DNA of 9,943 nt from RGIG5057 sp036653755 (GCA_036653755.1 JAVVTJ010000044.1:1-9943), one strand, 5' to 3'; positions 1 to 7,113 are shown, numbered from the stretch's first letter. Program-made: numbers and translations. Notes: generated by a model from the sequence alone, not told the origin.

Positions 1-119
1 CTTTTGGTAGCTCTTTTTTACTTTCATTTTTTCATAATCTATTTTACACTACCAACAAATATATTATATAATACATTTAACATATTTGCAATAATTATAT
101 ATAAAAATAATACATTCTA
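1..119. other. AT-rich upstream stretch, no gene seen
   Basis: I see no supportable gene in this edge segment. A 7-bp inverted repeat (TTGGTAG at 4-10, CTACCAA at 49-55) with a 38-base loop could be the remains of a terminator for a gene outside the window. It has no convincing T-run. Confidence 0.3.
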
Positions 120-148
120 TTGATAATTGTATAAAATTAATATATAAT
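120..148 (+). promoter_or_regulatory. Sigma-A type promoter of mrnC
   Basis: TTGATA (-35, 120-125) and TATAAT (-10, 143-148) are separated by exactly 17 bases. Transcription would begin near 155, leaving a leader of about 23 bases before the GTG start at 178. It would drive mrnC and the following gene, which is only 22 bases downstream of mrnC. Confidence 0.75.
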
Positions 149-177
149 GTATATATGTAAGTAAGGGAGATAATAGT

Positions 178-579
178 GTGGACAAGTATTTAGATAATAT
201 AGATTTACAAATTATTTCAAATCAAACATTAGCATTTATAGGAGATGCTATATATAACGTATATATACGTACATATTTAGCAAGTAAAAGTAGTATGCAA
301 ACAGGTATATTACATAAACAATCTATAAAGTATGTTAGTGCAAAAGCTCAATCTAAAATTATGGATACCTTAATTAATGAGTTAACTGACGAAGAAATAA
401 ATATATATAAAAGAGGAAGAAATACAAATATAGTTACTGTTTCTAAAAATGTTGATGTTATAGAATATAAAAAAGCAACAGGATTTGAAGCTTTTTTAGG
501 ATATTTGTATCTTAGCAAAAATATTAAAAGATTAGAAGAAATTGTTGATATATCTATAAATATAATTGAAAAGTGCTAA
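178..579 (+). CDS. mrnC: Mini-ribonuclease III (MrnC)
   Basis: Mini-III is a Mg-dependent dimeric endoribonuclease made of a bare RNase III catalytic domain without a double-stranded RNA-binding domain. In Bacillus subtilis it matures the ends of 23S rRNA. The 133 residues match the family's usual size. The signature FIGDAIYNVYIR (20-31) carries the catalytic aspartate at D23. The second acidic site is E104 in ATGFEAFLGYLYL (100-112), which sits where the essential glutamate of family members lies. The start is GTG at 178, with AAGGGAG about 8 bases upstream. In many Firmicutes mrnC lies between cysS and an rRNA methyltransferase gene; here neither adjoins it. It has its own promoter and is probably cotranscribed with the next gene. 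Confidence 0.93.
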   Translation: MDKYLDNIDLQIISNQTLAFIGDAIYNVYIRTYLASKSSMQTGILHKQSIKYVSAKAQSKIMDTLINELTDEEINIYKRGRNTNIVTVSKNVDVIEYKKATGFEAFLGYLYLSKNIKRLEEIVDISINIIEKC

Positions 580-601
580 TATATATAAAGGGGTGTAAAA
601 T

Positions 602-1168
602 ATGAGTGAAGAAATAATAAGAGAAGAAAAGCCAGAAGAAAATATAGCTGAAAATTTAGATGAAGTTATGAAAAATATTGTTAAAGATATTAAAAAAAAT
701 AAAAATAAAATATCAAAAGAACAAATAACAAATGTAATGAAAGAAGCAAATGAAAATTTAGAATTTTTAAAAGCATTAGATGATATAAATTTATCATGCC
801 CTGATAATAGAACAATATATGTTGATGGAAATGAAGAATTAATATATGATAATGGTGAATTTTTCTTATGTGATACTATCGAACCTAAAAAATCTAGAAA
901 AAAATTAAAAAGAAAAGAAGCAGTAGAAAGATATATTGAATATTTTATACGTTTTCAATTAAATCCTATTATAGAGCAGAAAAAAATTAACAATTTAACT
1001 AAAACAGTTGTTATAGAAAATAAACAAAAAGTTAATGAAAAAGTTAAAAGTGATAATATAAAAGAAAGCAAAACTAAAATAAAAGAAGACTTATCAATAA
1101 AAGAAAAACCTATAAAAAAGGTTAAAGAAAAAGTTATAGAAAAAAATAAACAGGATATAGAAAGATAA
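602..1168 (+). CDS. Charged hypothetical protein, second gene of mrnC operon
   Basis: I do not recognise this 188-residue protein. It begins 22 bases after mrnC with a strong AAAGGGG site 8 bases before the ATG, so translation is well supported. Residues 1-40 are acidic, then basic, and look disordered. Residues 41-125 look globular: a helical stretch (39-60), a likely beta segment at 66-92 (CPDNRTIYVDGNEELIYDNGEFFLC) with two cysteines (C66, C90), and a helix at 104-125. Residues 126-188 are a low-complexity lysine/glutamate tail that probably forms a helix or stays unstructured. There is no signal peptide or membrane segment, so it should be cytoplasmic. The basic tail could bind RNA or ribosomes, which would suit its neighbour, but that is only inference from composition and position. 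A terminator 28 bases downstream ends the unit. Confidence 0.8.
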   Translation: MSEEIIREEKPEENIAENLDEVMKNIVKDIKKNKNKISKEQITNVMKEANENLEFLKALDDINLSCPDNRTIYVDGNEELIYDNGEFFLCDTIEPKKSRKKLKRKEAVERYIEYFIRFQLNPIIEQKKINNLTKTVVIENKQKVNEKVKSDNIKESKTKIKEDLSIKEKPIKKVKEKVIEKNKQDIER

Positions 1169-1195
1169 ATAATATGTAATTTTAAATATATATTT

Positions 1196-1248
1196 AAAAA
1201 GATAAAATAATTAGTTTATAATGGTAAATTAATTATTTTATCTTTTTT
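1196..1248 (+). terminator. Long AT-rich hairpin terminator after the mrnC operon
   Basis: The arms 1196-1213 and 1230-1247 are perfectly complementary over 18 bp. An inner TTTA/TAAA stem (1215-1218 with 1225-1228) leaves a 6-base loop. The right arm ends in TTTTTT. The structure is almost pure A/U but long, and its position just after the stop codon fits intrinsic termination. The matching A-run on the other side means it could also work on the minus strand. Confidence 0.75.
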
Positions 1249-1329
1249 ACTTCATTATATTTTTACAAAACAAACATAAAACTATCACAATTTGATTATA
1301 TAATATGTTTATATGAAGGGAGAAATAAT
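1249..1329 (+). repeat. Leader-like direct repeat A, copy 1
   Basis: This is an 81-base unit repeated at 1351-1431 with no length change and about ten substitutions. It holds a TATAAT box (1299-1304), an inverted pair AAACATA (1272-1278) / TATGTTT (1304-1310), an outer pair CTTCAT (1250-1255) / ATGAAG (1313-1318), and a strong Shine-Dalgarno-like GAAGGGAG (1315-1322). No credible gene follows. A TTG codon at 1329 opens only 33 codons, which run through copy 2. No good -35 hexamer lies 17 bases before the TATAAT. Confidence 0.7.
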
Positions 1330-1350
1330 TGTTAATTAATTTAAATAAAA

Positions 1351-1431
1351 ACTTCACTATACTTTTACATAATAAACATAAAACTATCACAATTGAAATA
1401 TATAATATGTTTATAAGAAAGGAGAGATAAA
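1351..1431 (+). repeat. Leader-like direct repeat A, copy 2
   Basis: This second copy starts 102 bases after copy 1. The inverted pair is longer here (ATAAACATA with TATGTTTAT, 9 bp) and encloses ACTATCACAATT and a TATAAT box. The Shine-Dalgarno-like element is GAAAGGAG (1417-1424). The next ATG (1451) is followed by stop after three codons. The best-conserved parts of the two copies are AAACATAAAACTATCACAAT and TATATAATATGTTTATA; the edges vary more. Confidence 0.7.
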
Positions 1432-1547
1432 TAAAAAAATAAATAAATTAATGTTATTATAGAGGGAGTGATTATATAAGAAATAAAATATAAATTAAAC
1501 AAATAAAAATAGTAAATAATAATTGAATTTATCAGTTATTTTAATAT
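1432..1547. other. Gene-less spacer between the two repeat families
   Basis: This stretch is A-rich and has stops in all frames. It contains another purine-rich Shine-Dalgarno-like AGAGGGAG near 1461-1468, again with no start codon and frame behind it. I see no RNA gene or hairpin of note. Confidence 0.4.
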
Positions 1548-1690
1548 AAAAAAATTGAAAGGATGGGATAATTTGGAGTAATGAACCAATGTAATTTTTC
1601 ATAAATACCTTAATAAAAAAATTGAAAGGATGGGATAGTTTGGAGTAATGAACCGATATAAATTTTTCATAAATACCTTAATAAAAAAAT
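1548..1690. repeat. Tandem 67/68-base repeats (repeat B)
   Basis: Copy 1 is 1548-1614 and copy 2 is 1615-1682; a third copy begins with only its A7 tract (1683-1689). Shared blocks are ATTGAAAGGATGGGATA, TTTGGAGTAATGAACC and TTTTTCATAAATACCTTAATA. A one-base indel (TGTAATTT versus TATAAATTT) separates the copies. TTGG and CCAA flank the AGTAATGAA loop; in copy 2 CCAA becomes CCGA, which keeps pairing through a G-U wobble. On the minus strand each copy carries AAGG and then ATG AAA AAT five bases later, opening short frames of 23 and 35 codons. I cannot assign a function. Confidence 0.8.
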
Positions 1691-1743
1691 ATAACCTTAA
1701 AAAATATAAAAATATAATTTAATTAAAATATATAACAAATATG

Positions 1744-1772
1744 AGAAGTAATCTAATGGTTACTTCTTTTAC
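1744..1772 (+). terminator. Hairpin terminator closing the repeat region
   Basis: AGAAGTAA (1744-1751) pairs with TTACTTCT (1760-1767) around the 8-base loop TCTAATGG, followed by a U-rich tail. It lies 23 bases before the next promoter. With no gene just upstream, it suggests that the repeat region is, or once was, transcribed from the left. Confidence 0.65.
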
Positions 1773-1794
1773 TTTTAATATAAATTATATATTC

Positions 1795-1830
1795 TTTACA
1801 TAGCAGATAATTTATGATATAATTTATCTG
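1795..1830 (+). promoter_or_regulatory. Promoter of the O-antigen-ligase gene with overlapping dyad operator
   Basis: TTTACA (-35, 1795-1800) and TATAAT (-10, 1818-1823) are 17 bases apart. A 27-base dyad centred on 1817 spans 1804-1830, with arms CAGATAA and TTATCTG at the ends; 11 of 13 position pairs are complementary. It covers the -10 box and the likely start site, the classic place for a repressor operator. Such symmetry is easier to get by chance in AT-rich DNA, but the GC-containing outer arms argue against pure chance. The regulator is unknown. Confidence 0.65.
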
Positions 1831-1891
1831 TTATAAGTAATATATATTTCTAAAAGAGGTATAATAAAATATAGGAAAAAGAGGGCGTTAT

Positions 1892-3697
1892 ATGAAAGAA
1901 AATATTGTTAAGAAAAATTTTAAATTAACAACAGATATATTTATTTGCATTTTAATAATATTACAAAGTTTAAAAAAAGGTGGATTTTATACATCAGATA
2001 TATATTTTTTTGTAAATAGTATTACTGTAATTGGATTTGTTTATGGCTTATTTCATTTGACAGAATATTTTATTAATAAAGTAAAAAAAACAAATAAAAA
2101 GATAAATATAAGTTCAACAATATATATATTTGCTATTTTAGTTATATCCTATTTTTTACCAATTTTATTTAATACTTGTGCAGATTTACCTTCTAGTCAG
2201 TTTGAATTTTTAAGATATTTAAGTATTTTTATTGTTTTTGTTATAATAAAAAATTCAAATAATAAAAATATATATTTATTTAGTTTAATATCAATTGGAA
2301 CTATTCAAGCTTTTATTGGTATAGATGGTTTAGGAAGTAGAATATTACAACCTATATTAAAAAACTTTAATTCTGGATATTTAAGTAAAGATTTAACACG
2401 TTTATCAGGTACAATACAATATGCAAATACTGCTGCAATTTTAATAAGTATATCAGGTTTGTTATTTTTTGATAAATTAAATAACTATATAAATAAAGTA
2501 AAAGAAACAAGTAATAAAACAAATAAATTTAAAGTTTGTATAACATTTACTTTGTTTACTATTATGAATTTAGCTATTATATTAACAAGTTCAAGAATGG
2601 CACTTGTTATGTATGTTATAGCTACAATTATTTATATAAATAAATCAAAAGCAAATAAAATAAGTATGAGTATTTTTGTTATACTTTCATATGTTATATC
2701 ATTTTTAGCATCAAATAATATATTGGATTTAGCACTTAAAAATCCTAGTAAAGTATATTTTGTTTTTATTACATATTGTATACTTGCATATATTATTTCA
2801 AGTTATATAATTAAATACATTGTTTTAAACATTAATTTAGTAAGTAAAATAAATAAGATAAAAATAAATAAATTAAAATTAAGTATATTAGTAGGTTTGA
2901 TTGTAGTTATATATATATTAGTAGGTTTAAATATGTATAAACCACTTATAGTTGCAAATAATACAAAAGAAAACACTGTGTCAAGGCAAATTTATGGAAT
3001 TAAAAAAGATACAGAAAATAGTATAAAAATAAATGTAAAAGAAAATGAAGTTGATACAAGATATAGTATAGTTATATATACAGAAGATTCAAACTTTAAA
3101 CAAGAATTACTTGCTAGATTTGAATATTATAGTAATATATCTGGTAATTTTAATTTTGTATTTACTCCTAAAAAAAATGTAAAAAGATTAAATGTTTCTG
3201 TTATTTGTTATAAAGGAAATTTAAGTATAAATGAATTTAAATTAAATGATAAAATTAAACCATTAGAATATAGTATACTTCCAAGTGATATAGTATTTAG
3301 ATTTAAAGATTTTTTAAATGGTAGTACTAGTTTACGAGATAGACTACATTATATAAAAGATAGTTATAAAATATGGACAACAAGCCCTATTATAGGTAGA
3401 GGTGGTGAAGCTTTTAGGTATTTATATAAAGATGTTCAAACATTAAATTATACATCGACAGAAGCTCATAATTCAATTATTCAAATTTTTGTTGAATCTG
3501 GCATTATAGGAGGAATAGCTGTTTGTTTATTAATAATTTTAGTTATAAAAAACAACGAATATTCAATACTTAAATTATCATTTATAATGTTTATATTACA
3601 TAGTTTAACTGATTTAAATTTTTCATATTTAATATGTTTAATTGTATTTAGTATGTTAATTGGTTTAATGGAAAATAGTAAAAAAGAAAATATATAA
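1892..3697 (+). CDS. O-antigen ligase / polymerase family (Wzy_C) membrane protein
   Basis: This 601-residue polytopic membrane protein belongs to the O-antigen ligase/polymerase (Wzy_C) family, whose members join lipid-linked glycans to each other or to an acceptor outside the membrane. Hydrophobic segments are seen near 13-27, 35-54, 75-93, 106-119, 127-144, 177-193, 213-232, 237-249, 258-273, 288-312 and 328-347. Three or four more lie at the C-terminus (536-551, 556-571, 577-591). Family landmarks are RLSGTIQYANT (170-180), SSR at 233-235, the RDRLHYIKDSYKIW stretch (482-495), SPIIGRG (498-504), AHNS (525-528) and HSLTDLNF (570-577). A soluble, probably beta-rich domain at about 352-460 interrupts the membrane part, in the extracellular loop region where the family's catalytic arginines and histidine act. 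GAGGG lies 6 bases before the ATG. The gene stands alone, with no glycosyltransferases beside it, so the substrate (cell-wall polysaccharide, glycolipid or glycoprotein) cannot be read from context. Confidence 0.8.
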   Translation: MKENIVKKNFKLTTDIFICILIILQSLKKGGFYTSDIYFFVNSITVIGFVYGLFHLTEYFINKVKKTNKKINISSTIYIFAILVISYFLPILFNTCADLPSSQFEFLRYLSIFIVFVIIKNSNNKNIYLFSLISIGTIQAFIGIDGLGSRILQPILKNFNSGYLSKDLTRLSGTIQYANTAAILISISGLLFFDKLNNYINKVKETSNKTNKFKVCITFTLFTIMNLAIILTSSRMALVMYVIATIIYINKSKANKISMSIFVILSYVISFLASNNILDLALKNPSKVYFVFITYCILAYIISSYIIKYIVLNINLVSKINKIKINKLKLSILVGLIVVIYILVGLNMYKPLIVANNTKENTVSRQIYGIKKDTENSIKINVKENEVDTRYSIVIYTEDSNFKQELLARFEYYSNISGNFNFVFTPKKNVKRLNVSVICYKGNLSINEFKLNDKIKPLEYSILPSDIVFRFKDFLNGSTSLRDRLHYIKDSYKIWTTSPIIGRGGEAFRYLYKDVQTLNYTSTEAHNSIIQIFVESGIIGGIAVCLLIILVIKNNEYSILKLSFIMFILHSLTDLNFSYLICLIVFSMLIGLMENSKKENI

Positions 3698-3698
3698 T

Positions 3699-3739
3699 TT
3701 TAAAAATAACATTACAGAATTTGTAGTGCTATTTTTAAA
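3699..3739 (+). terminator. Hairpin terminator after the O-antigen-ligase gene
   Basis: The 18-base arms (3699-3716 and 3722-3739) pair except for one A-C mismatch and one G-U wobble, around the loop GAATT. The T-run lies within the right arm (ATTTTTAAA). It begins just past the stop codon and would separate this gene from the secG operon. Confidence 0.6.
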
Positions 3740-3930
3740 TATTAGTTAATGTAAATTTTTTGTTATAAAATATTATTAAATAATATCTAGTTTTATTGAA
3801 AGAGTGGTAATATAATTTGTATAAAATAAATTTTTTAAAATGATACAAACATAGCAAAAAATACTGAAATTTATATAAAAAATATATACTTTAAGTATTG
3901 AATTTTTCTGTAACTTTTTTTATGAAATAC
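3740..3930. other. Intergenic DNA before secG, nothing identified
   Basis: About 190 bases of very AT-rich DNA lie between the terminator and the secG promoter. It holds small AT palindromes such as ATATTATT/AATAATAT, but no reading frame, tRNA or convincing riboswitch. Confidence 0.4.
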
Positions 3931-3959
3931 TTGCATATAAATAGTAACTATGATATAAT
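3931..3959 (+). promoter_or_regulatory. Sigma-A type promoter of the secG-rnr-trmB operon
   Basis: TTGCAT (3931-3936) and TATAAT (3954-3959) are spaced by 17 bases, with a TG dinucleotide one base before the -10 box (extended -10). The start site would fall near 3966, about 25 bases before secG. No other clear promoter appears before trmB, so it probably serves all four genes. Confidence 0.7.
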
Positions 3960-3991
3960 AATAACATATTTTACTTGAGGGGGAATTAAAA

Positions 3992-4228
3992 ATGGGTTGG
4001 ATAGATTGGACTTTATCAATTTTAACAATAATAGTAGGCATAATAGTAACAACAGTAGTTATGATGCAATCTTCAAAAACAGGTGAATCATCAGTAACAA
4101 GTGGTAATACTTTTTATGGTTCTAATAAATCAAAAACAATAGACGGTGCTTTATCTAAATGGACTGTTATATTGTCATTTGTATTTATTTTGTTATGTGT
4201 TTTAACAACAATTTCTATTATGAAATAA
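3992..4228 (+). CDS. secG: Preprotein translocase subunit SecG
   Basis: SecG is the small non-essential subunit of the SecYEG channel, which exports unfolded proteins through the cytoplasmic membrane. The 78-residue length and the two-helix plan are typical: membrane helices near 6-24 and 57-76, joined by a polar Ser/Gly/Thr-rich loop. The loop begins with MMQSSKTGE (24-32), the counterpart of the family's LQxSKGxG segment. GAGGGG precedes the ATG by about 8 bases. The stop codon lies only 8 bases before the rnr start, and the rnr Shine-Dalgarno sequence overlaps the secG stop, so the two are translationally linked. The secG-rnr order is common in Firmicutes and supports both calls. Confidence 0.9.
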   Translation: MGWIDWTLSILTIIVGIIVTTVVMMQSSKTGESSVTSGNTFYGSNKSKTIDGALSKWTVILSFVFILLCVLTTISIMK

Positions 4229-4236
4229 GGAGAAAA

Positions 4237-6429
4237 ATGAAAGAATATATTAAAAAGAGTAAAAAAAATAATAATAAAAGTACTCTTTGTATAGATACTA
4301 AATATATGGAGAGGAAGGATAAAATCACTTCCTTTTTTTTAAGTGATAATTATACAAAGCCAGTTACAATAAAAGAAATATCAGGTATGTTTAATATTAG
4401 AAGAGAAGAATTTAATATATTAGAAGATATATTAAGTAATTTATGTCAAGAAGGTATTATATCTTTTGATAATACTAGAAGATATTTTCCTGTAAATAAT
4501 CAAAATAGTTTTGAGTGTATTTTTGATTATAAAAATGATAAATTTGGTTTTGGAATATGTAAAGATAAATCTGAAGAAGATATATATATTCCAGATATTG
4601 GTATGAATAATGCTATGAATGGTGATGAAGTTTTAGTAGTAATTGAAAGTAGTAGTAAATATGGTGCAAGAAGAAGAGTTGGAAAAATTGTTAGTATAAC
4701 TAAAAGAAAAGTTAACAAAGTAGTAGGAACTATATATAGAGTTTGTAAAAAAATATTTGTAGAATCAATTGATTCAAGAGTCCCTAGTATTTATATAGAT
4801 AAAGTATCAAAAGAATTTGAAGATATTTTAAATGGAACTATGGTTGAAGTAGAGATAACTTCATATCCTAATAAACATACTAATTTTACTGGTAATATAT
4901 TAAGAGTTATATGTGATAGAGATGAAATAAATGCATATGTTAAAGCGTTATATATAGCTTATGATTTAGATAAATTAGAAAATTTTTCTGAAGAAGTATT
5001 AAAAGAAGTAAACTTTATTGAAGATACTGTTAAAGATTCTGATTTAGTAGGGAGAGTAGACAGAACAAATTTAAATGTTTATACGATAGATTCAGAAGAT
5101 GCTAAAGATTTAGATGATGCTATTTGTGTTAATAAAAGAAAAGATGGTACATATGATTTATCTGTATTTATAGCAGATGTAAGTCATTATGTAACAGATG
5201 ATAGTGCTATTGATAAAGAGGCAGTAGAAAGATCTACTAGTATTTATGTACCAGGTAGTGTAATACCAATGCTTCCTAAAAAATTATCTAATGGAATATG
5301 TAGTTTAAATGAGAATATGATTCGTTTAACTTTATGTGTTGATATGCATATTGATAAATCTGGAGTTGTTATTGATAACAATATATACAAAGGATATATA
5401 AAGTCAAAAAAGAAAATGACTTATGAAAAAGTATATAAATGTATAATGAAATCTGATGAAAAAGTTTTAGAAGAATATAAAGAGTATTTAAAAGATATTG
5501 ATCTAATGAAAGAGATTGCTCTTGTTTTAAATAAAAGAAGAACAGAGATGGGTAGTATTAATTTTGATATTCCTGAAACAAAAGTAGAGTTAGATTCAAA
5601 AGGAATTGTAACTGATATTCATCCTTATGAAGTTAATATTTCTAATAAAATAATTGAAGAGTTTATGCTTATAACTAATATGACAGTTGCAGAAAAGTTT
5701 TTGTTTTTAGGTATGCCTTTTATATATAGAATACATGAAAAACCTGATGAAGAAAAACTTCGTAACTTAAATGAAATATTAGCTTCATATGGTAAAAAGT
5801 TAAAATCTATTAAAAATGTATATCCAAAAGATATTGCTAATATAGTTTCAGATTTTGGTAGTGAAGAAGAAAAGAAAGTTATAAGTACAGTAGCATTACG
5901 TACTTTAAAACTTGCAAAATATAGTAGTGAATGTTTAGGTCATTTTGGACTTGCATTTAAGTATTATTGTCATTTTACTTCACCTATAAGAAGATATCCA
6001 GATTTATTTATACATAGAGTTATTTCTGAATGTATTTTAAATAGTTATGTACTTCCAAAAAATAAAATGTCTAGATTTGAAAGACAAGCTATTGTATATT
6101 CAGATATATCAACTGATAGAGAAAAAAAATCTACTAAAATTGAAAGAGATTTTGATGATTTATATATGGCAATGTTTATGAAAGATAAAATAGGTAAGGA
6201 ATATGAAGCTAATATATCTTCTGTAACTTCTTTTGGCATGTTTGTTAAACTTGCAAATACTGTTGAAGGCTTAGTTCATGTTTCAAATATGGATGGTTAT
6301 TATACTTTTGATGAGAAGAAGTATTTATTAATCGGTCCTAGTAAAACATATAAAATAGGTGATAAAGTAAAAGTTAAACTTGAAAGAGTAGATGTCAAAA
6401 GTAAACAAATTGATTTTAAATTAATTTAA
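4237..6429 (+). CDS. rnr: Ribonuclease R (3'-5' exoribonuclease)
   Basis: RNase R is a processive 3'-5' hydrolytic exonuclease that degrades structured RNA, including rRNA fragments and mRNA freed by trans-translation. The 730 residues show a winged-helix region (about 25-85), cold-shock-type beta domains (about 90-260), the RNB catalytic domain (about 265-600) and a C-terminal S1 domain (653-730). The active-site signature DSEDAKDLDDA places the metal-binding aspartates at D285, D291, D293 and D294, with the same spacing as D272, D278, D280 and D281 of the E. coli enzyme. FTSPIRRYPD (580-589) is the second RNB hallmark. The chain stops right after the S1 domain, without the lysine-rich tail of some homologues. 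The frame stays open upstream to an ATG at 4159 inside secG, but AAGGAG at 4227-4232 selects the ATG at 4237. The usual downstream partner smpB is absent; a membrane protein gene follows instead. Confidence 0.95.
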   Translation: MKEYIKKSKKNNNKSTLCIDTKYMERKDKITSFFLSDNYTKPVTIKEISGMFNIRREEFNILEDILSNLCQEGIISFDNTRRYFPVNNQNSFECIFDYKNDKFGFGICKDKSEEDIYIPDIGMNNAMNGDEVLVVIESSSKYGARRRVGKIVSITKRKVNKVVGTIYRVCKKIFVESIDSRVPSIYIDKVSKEFEDILNGTMVEVEITSYPNKHTNFTGNILRVICDRDEINAYVKALYIAYDLDKLENFSEEVLKEVNFIEDTVKDSDLVGRVDRTNLNVYTIDSEDAKDLDDAICVNKRKDGTYDLSVFIADVSHYVTDDSAIDKEAVERSTSIYVPGSVIPMLPKKLSNGICSLNENMIRLTLCVDMHIDKSGVVIDNNIYKGYIKSKKKMTYEKVYKCIMKSDEKVLEEYKEYLKDIDLMKEIALVLNKRRTEMGSINFDIPETKVELDSKGIVTDIHPYEVNISNKIIEEFMLITNMTVAEKFLFLGMPFIYRIHEKPDEEKLRNLNEILASYGKKLKSIKNVYPKDIANIVSDFGSEEEKKVISTVALRTLKLAKYSSECLGHFGLAFKYYCHFTSPIRRYPDLFIHRVISECILNSYVLPKNKMSRFERQAIVYSDISTDREKKSTKIERDFDDLYMAMFMKDKIGKEYEANISSVTSFGMFVKLANTVEGLVHVSNMDGYYTFDEKKYLLIGPSKTYKIGDKVKVKLERVDVKSKQIDFKLI

Positions 6430-6441
6430 AGGGGCGATGTT

Positions 6442-7113
6442 ATGAAAGTAAAAAGTATTAAATTTATTGATATAGTTAAATCATATTTTTCTTTTTATAA
6501 GAAAAGTTTAATGAAAAAACATATAATAATATATATTATATCTTTAATCGTATTTGCATTTTTTTTAGTTACTTTTATGAATAATTTAGATGGTATTAAT
6601 CAGTTACTATCTGAAATTAAAAATATTGAAAATAGTAGAAATATATTTTCTATTTTAATTAAAGAAAAAATACCAGTAACTTTTTTACTTTTATTTTCAG
6701 GAATAACACCATTCATATTTATACCGGTAATAGGCATAATAGGTTTTCCATATATTTTAGCTACCACTATAATGAATATGAATGTAATTAATATGGTAAT
6801 TGCTTGTATTGGAGCTATTATTCAAATATTTGCTATGTCACTTGCAATATCAGCTGGAATATATTATTGTGCATTATCTACTAAAAGATTTAGGTATAAC
6901 AATTCAACTAGTTTTGGATTAGATGATGTTAAAAAACAGATATATGAATCTACTAAAAAAGAAGAAAAATTAAAAGTTGTTACAGCAAAAATGGAAAATA
7001 AAGCAGAAAAGATAAAAAAACTTAATGTTAAAATAGAATATAAAGCATTAGTTATAACATTTGTAATTTCTACACTTGTTATATGTATAGCTTCATTAAT
7101 TACAGGAGTGTAG
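6442..7113 (+). CDS. Small multi-pass membrane protein of unknown function
   Basis: I do not firmly recognise this 223-residue protein. It has a short basic N-terminus, membrane helices near 27-46, 77-100 (Pro/Gly-rich: SGITPFIFIPVIGIIGFP), 114-145 (possibly one long or two short helices) and 200-221. A soluble, charged and probably coiled stretch lies between (148-198, rich in Lys and Glu). The size, the layout and the glycine-rich second helix faintly recall stage II sporulation protein M (SpoIIM), but no decisive motif is visible, so I give no symbol. AAAGGGG overlaps the rnr stop codon and sits 7 bases before the ATG; the stop lies one base before trmB. The gene is therefore a true operon member between two RNA enzymes. 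Confidence 0.8.
   Translation: MKVKSIKFIDIVKSYFSFYKKSLMKKHIIIYIISLIVFAFFLVTFMNNLDGINQLLSEIKNIENSRNIFSILIKEKIPVTFLLLFSGITPFIFIPVIGIIGFPYILATTIMNMNVINMVIACIGAIIQIFAMSLAISAGIYYCALSTKRFRYNNSTSFGLDDVKKQIYESTKKEEKLKVVTAKMENKAEKIKKLNVKIEYKALVITFVISTLVICIASLITGV

Noticed and set aside
1..27. Minus-strand frame starting ATG at 27 and running off the window edge (MKVKKSYQK)
   Set aside because: Only nine codons are visible and no Shine-Dalgarno sequence precedes it; too little to call a gene.
1329..1430. 33-codon frame from TTG after the GAAGGGAG of repeat A copy 1
   Set aside because: It simply reads through repeat copy 2, ends in that copy's own Shine-Dalgarno-like region, and has low-complexity content.
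1548..1690. CRISPR-like array
   Set aside because: Only two full units, of 67/68 bases, directly abutting with no unique spacers; tandem repeat, not CRISPR.
4159..4236. Upstream extension of rnr by 26 residues
   Set aside because: It overlaps secG in another frame and lacks a ribosome site, while AAGGAG fits the ATG at 4237.
4527..4718. Minus-strand frames inside rnr, trmB and sigK (also 6045-6239, 7096-7437, 9217-9432)
   Set aside because: They are antisense shadows of strongly supported genes, with no ribosome sites or recognisable families.
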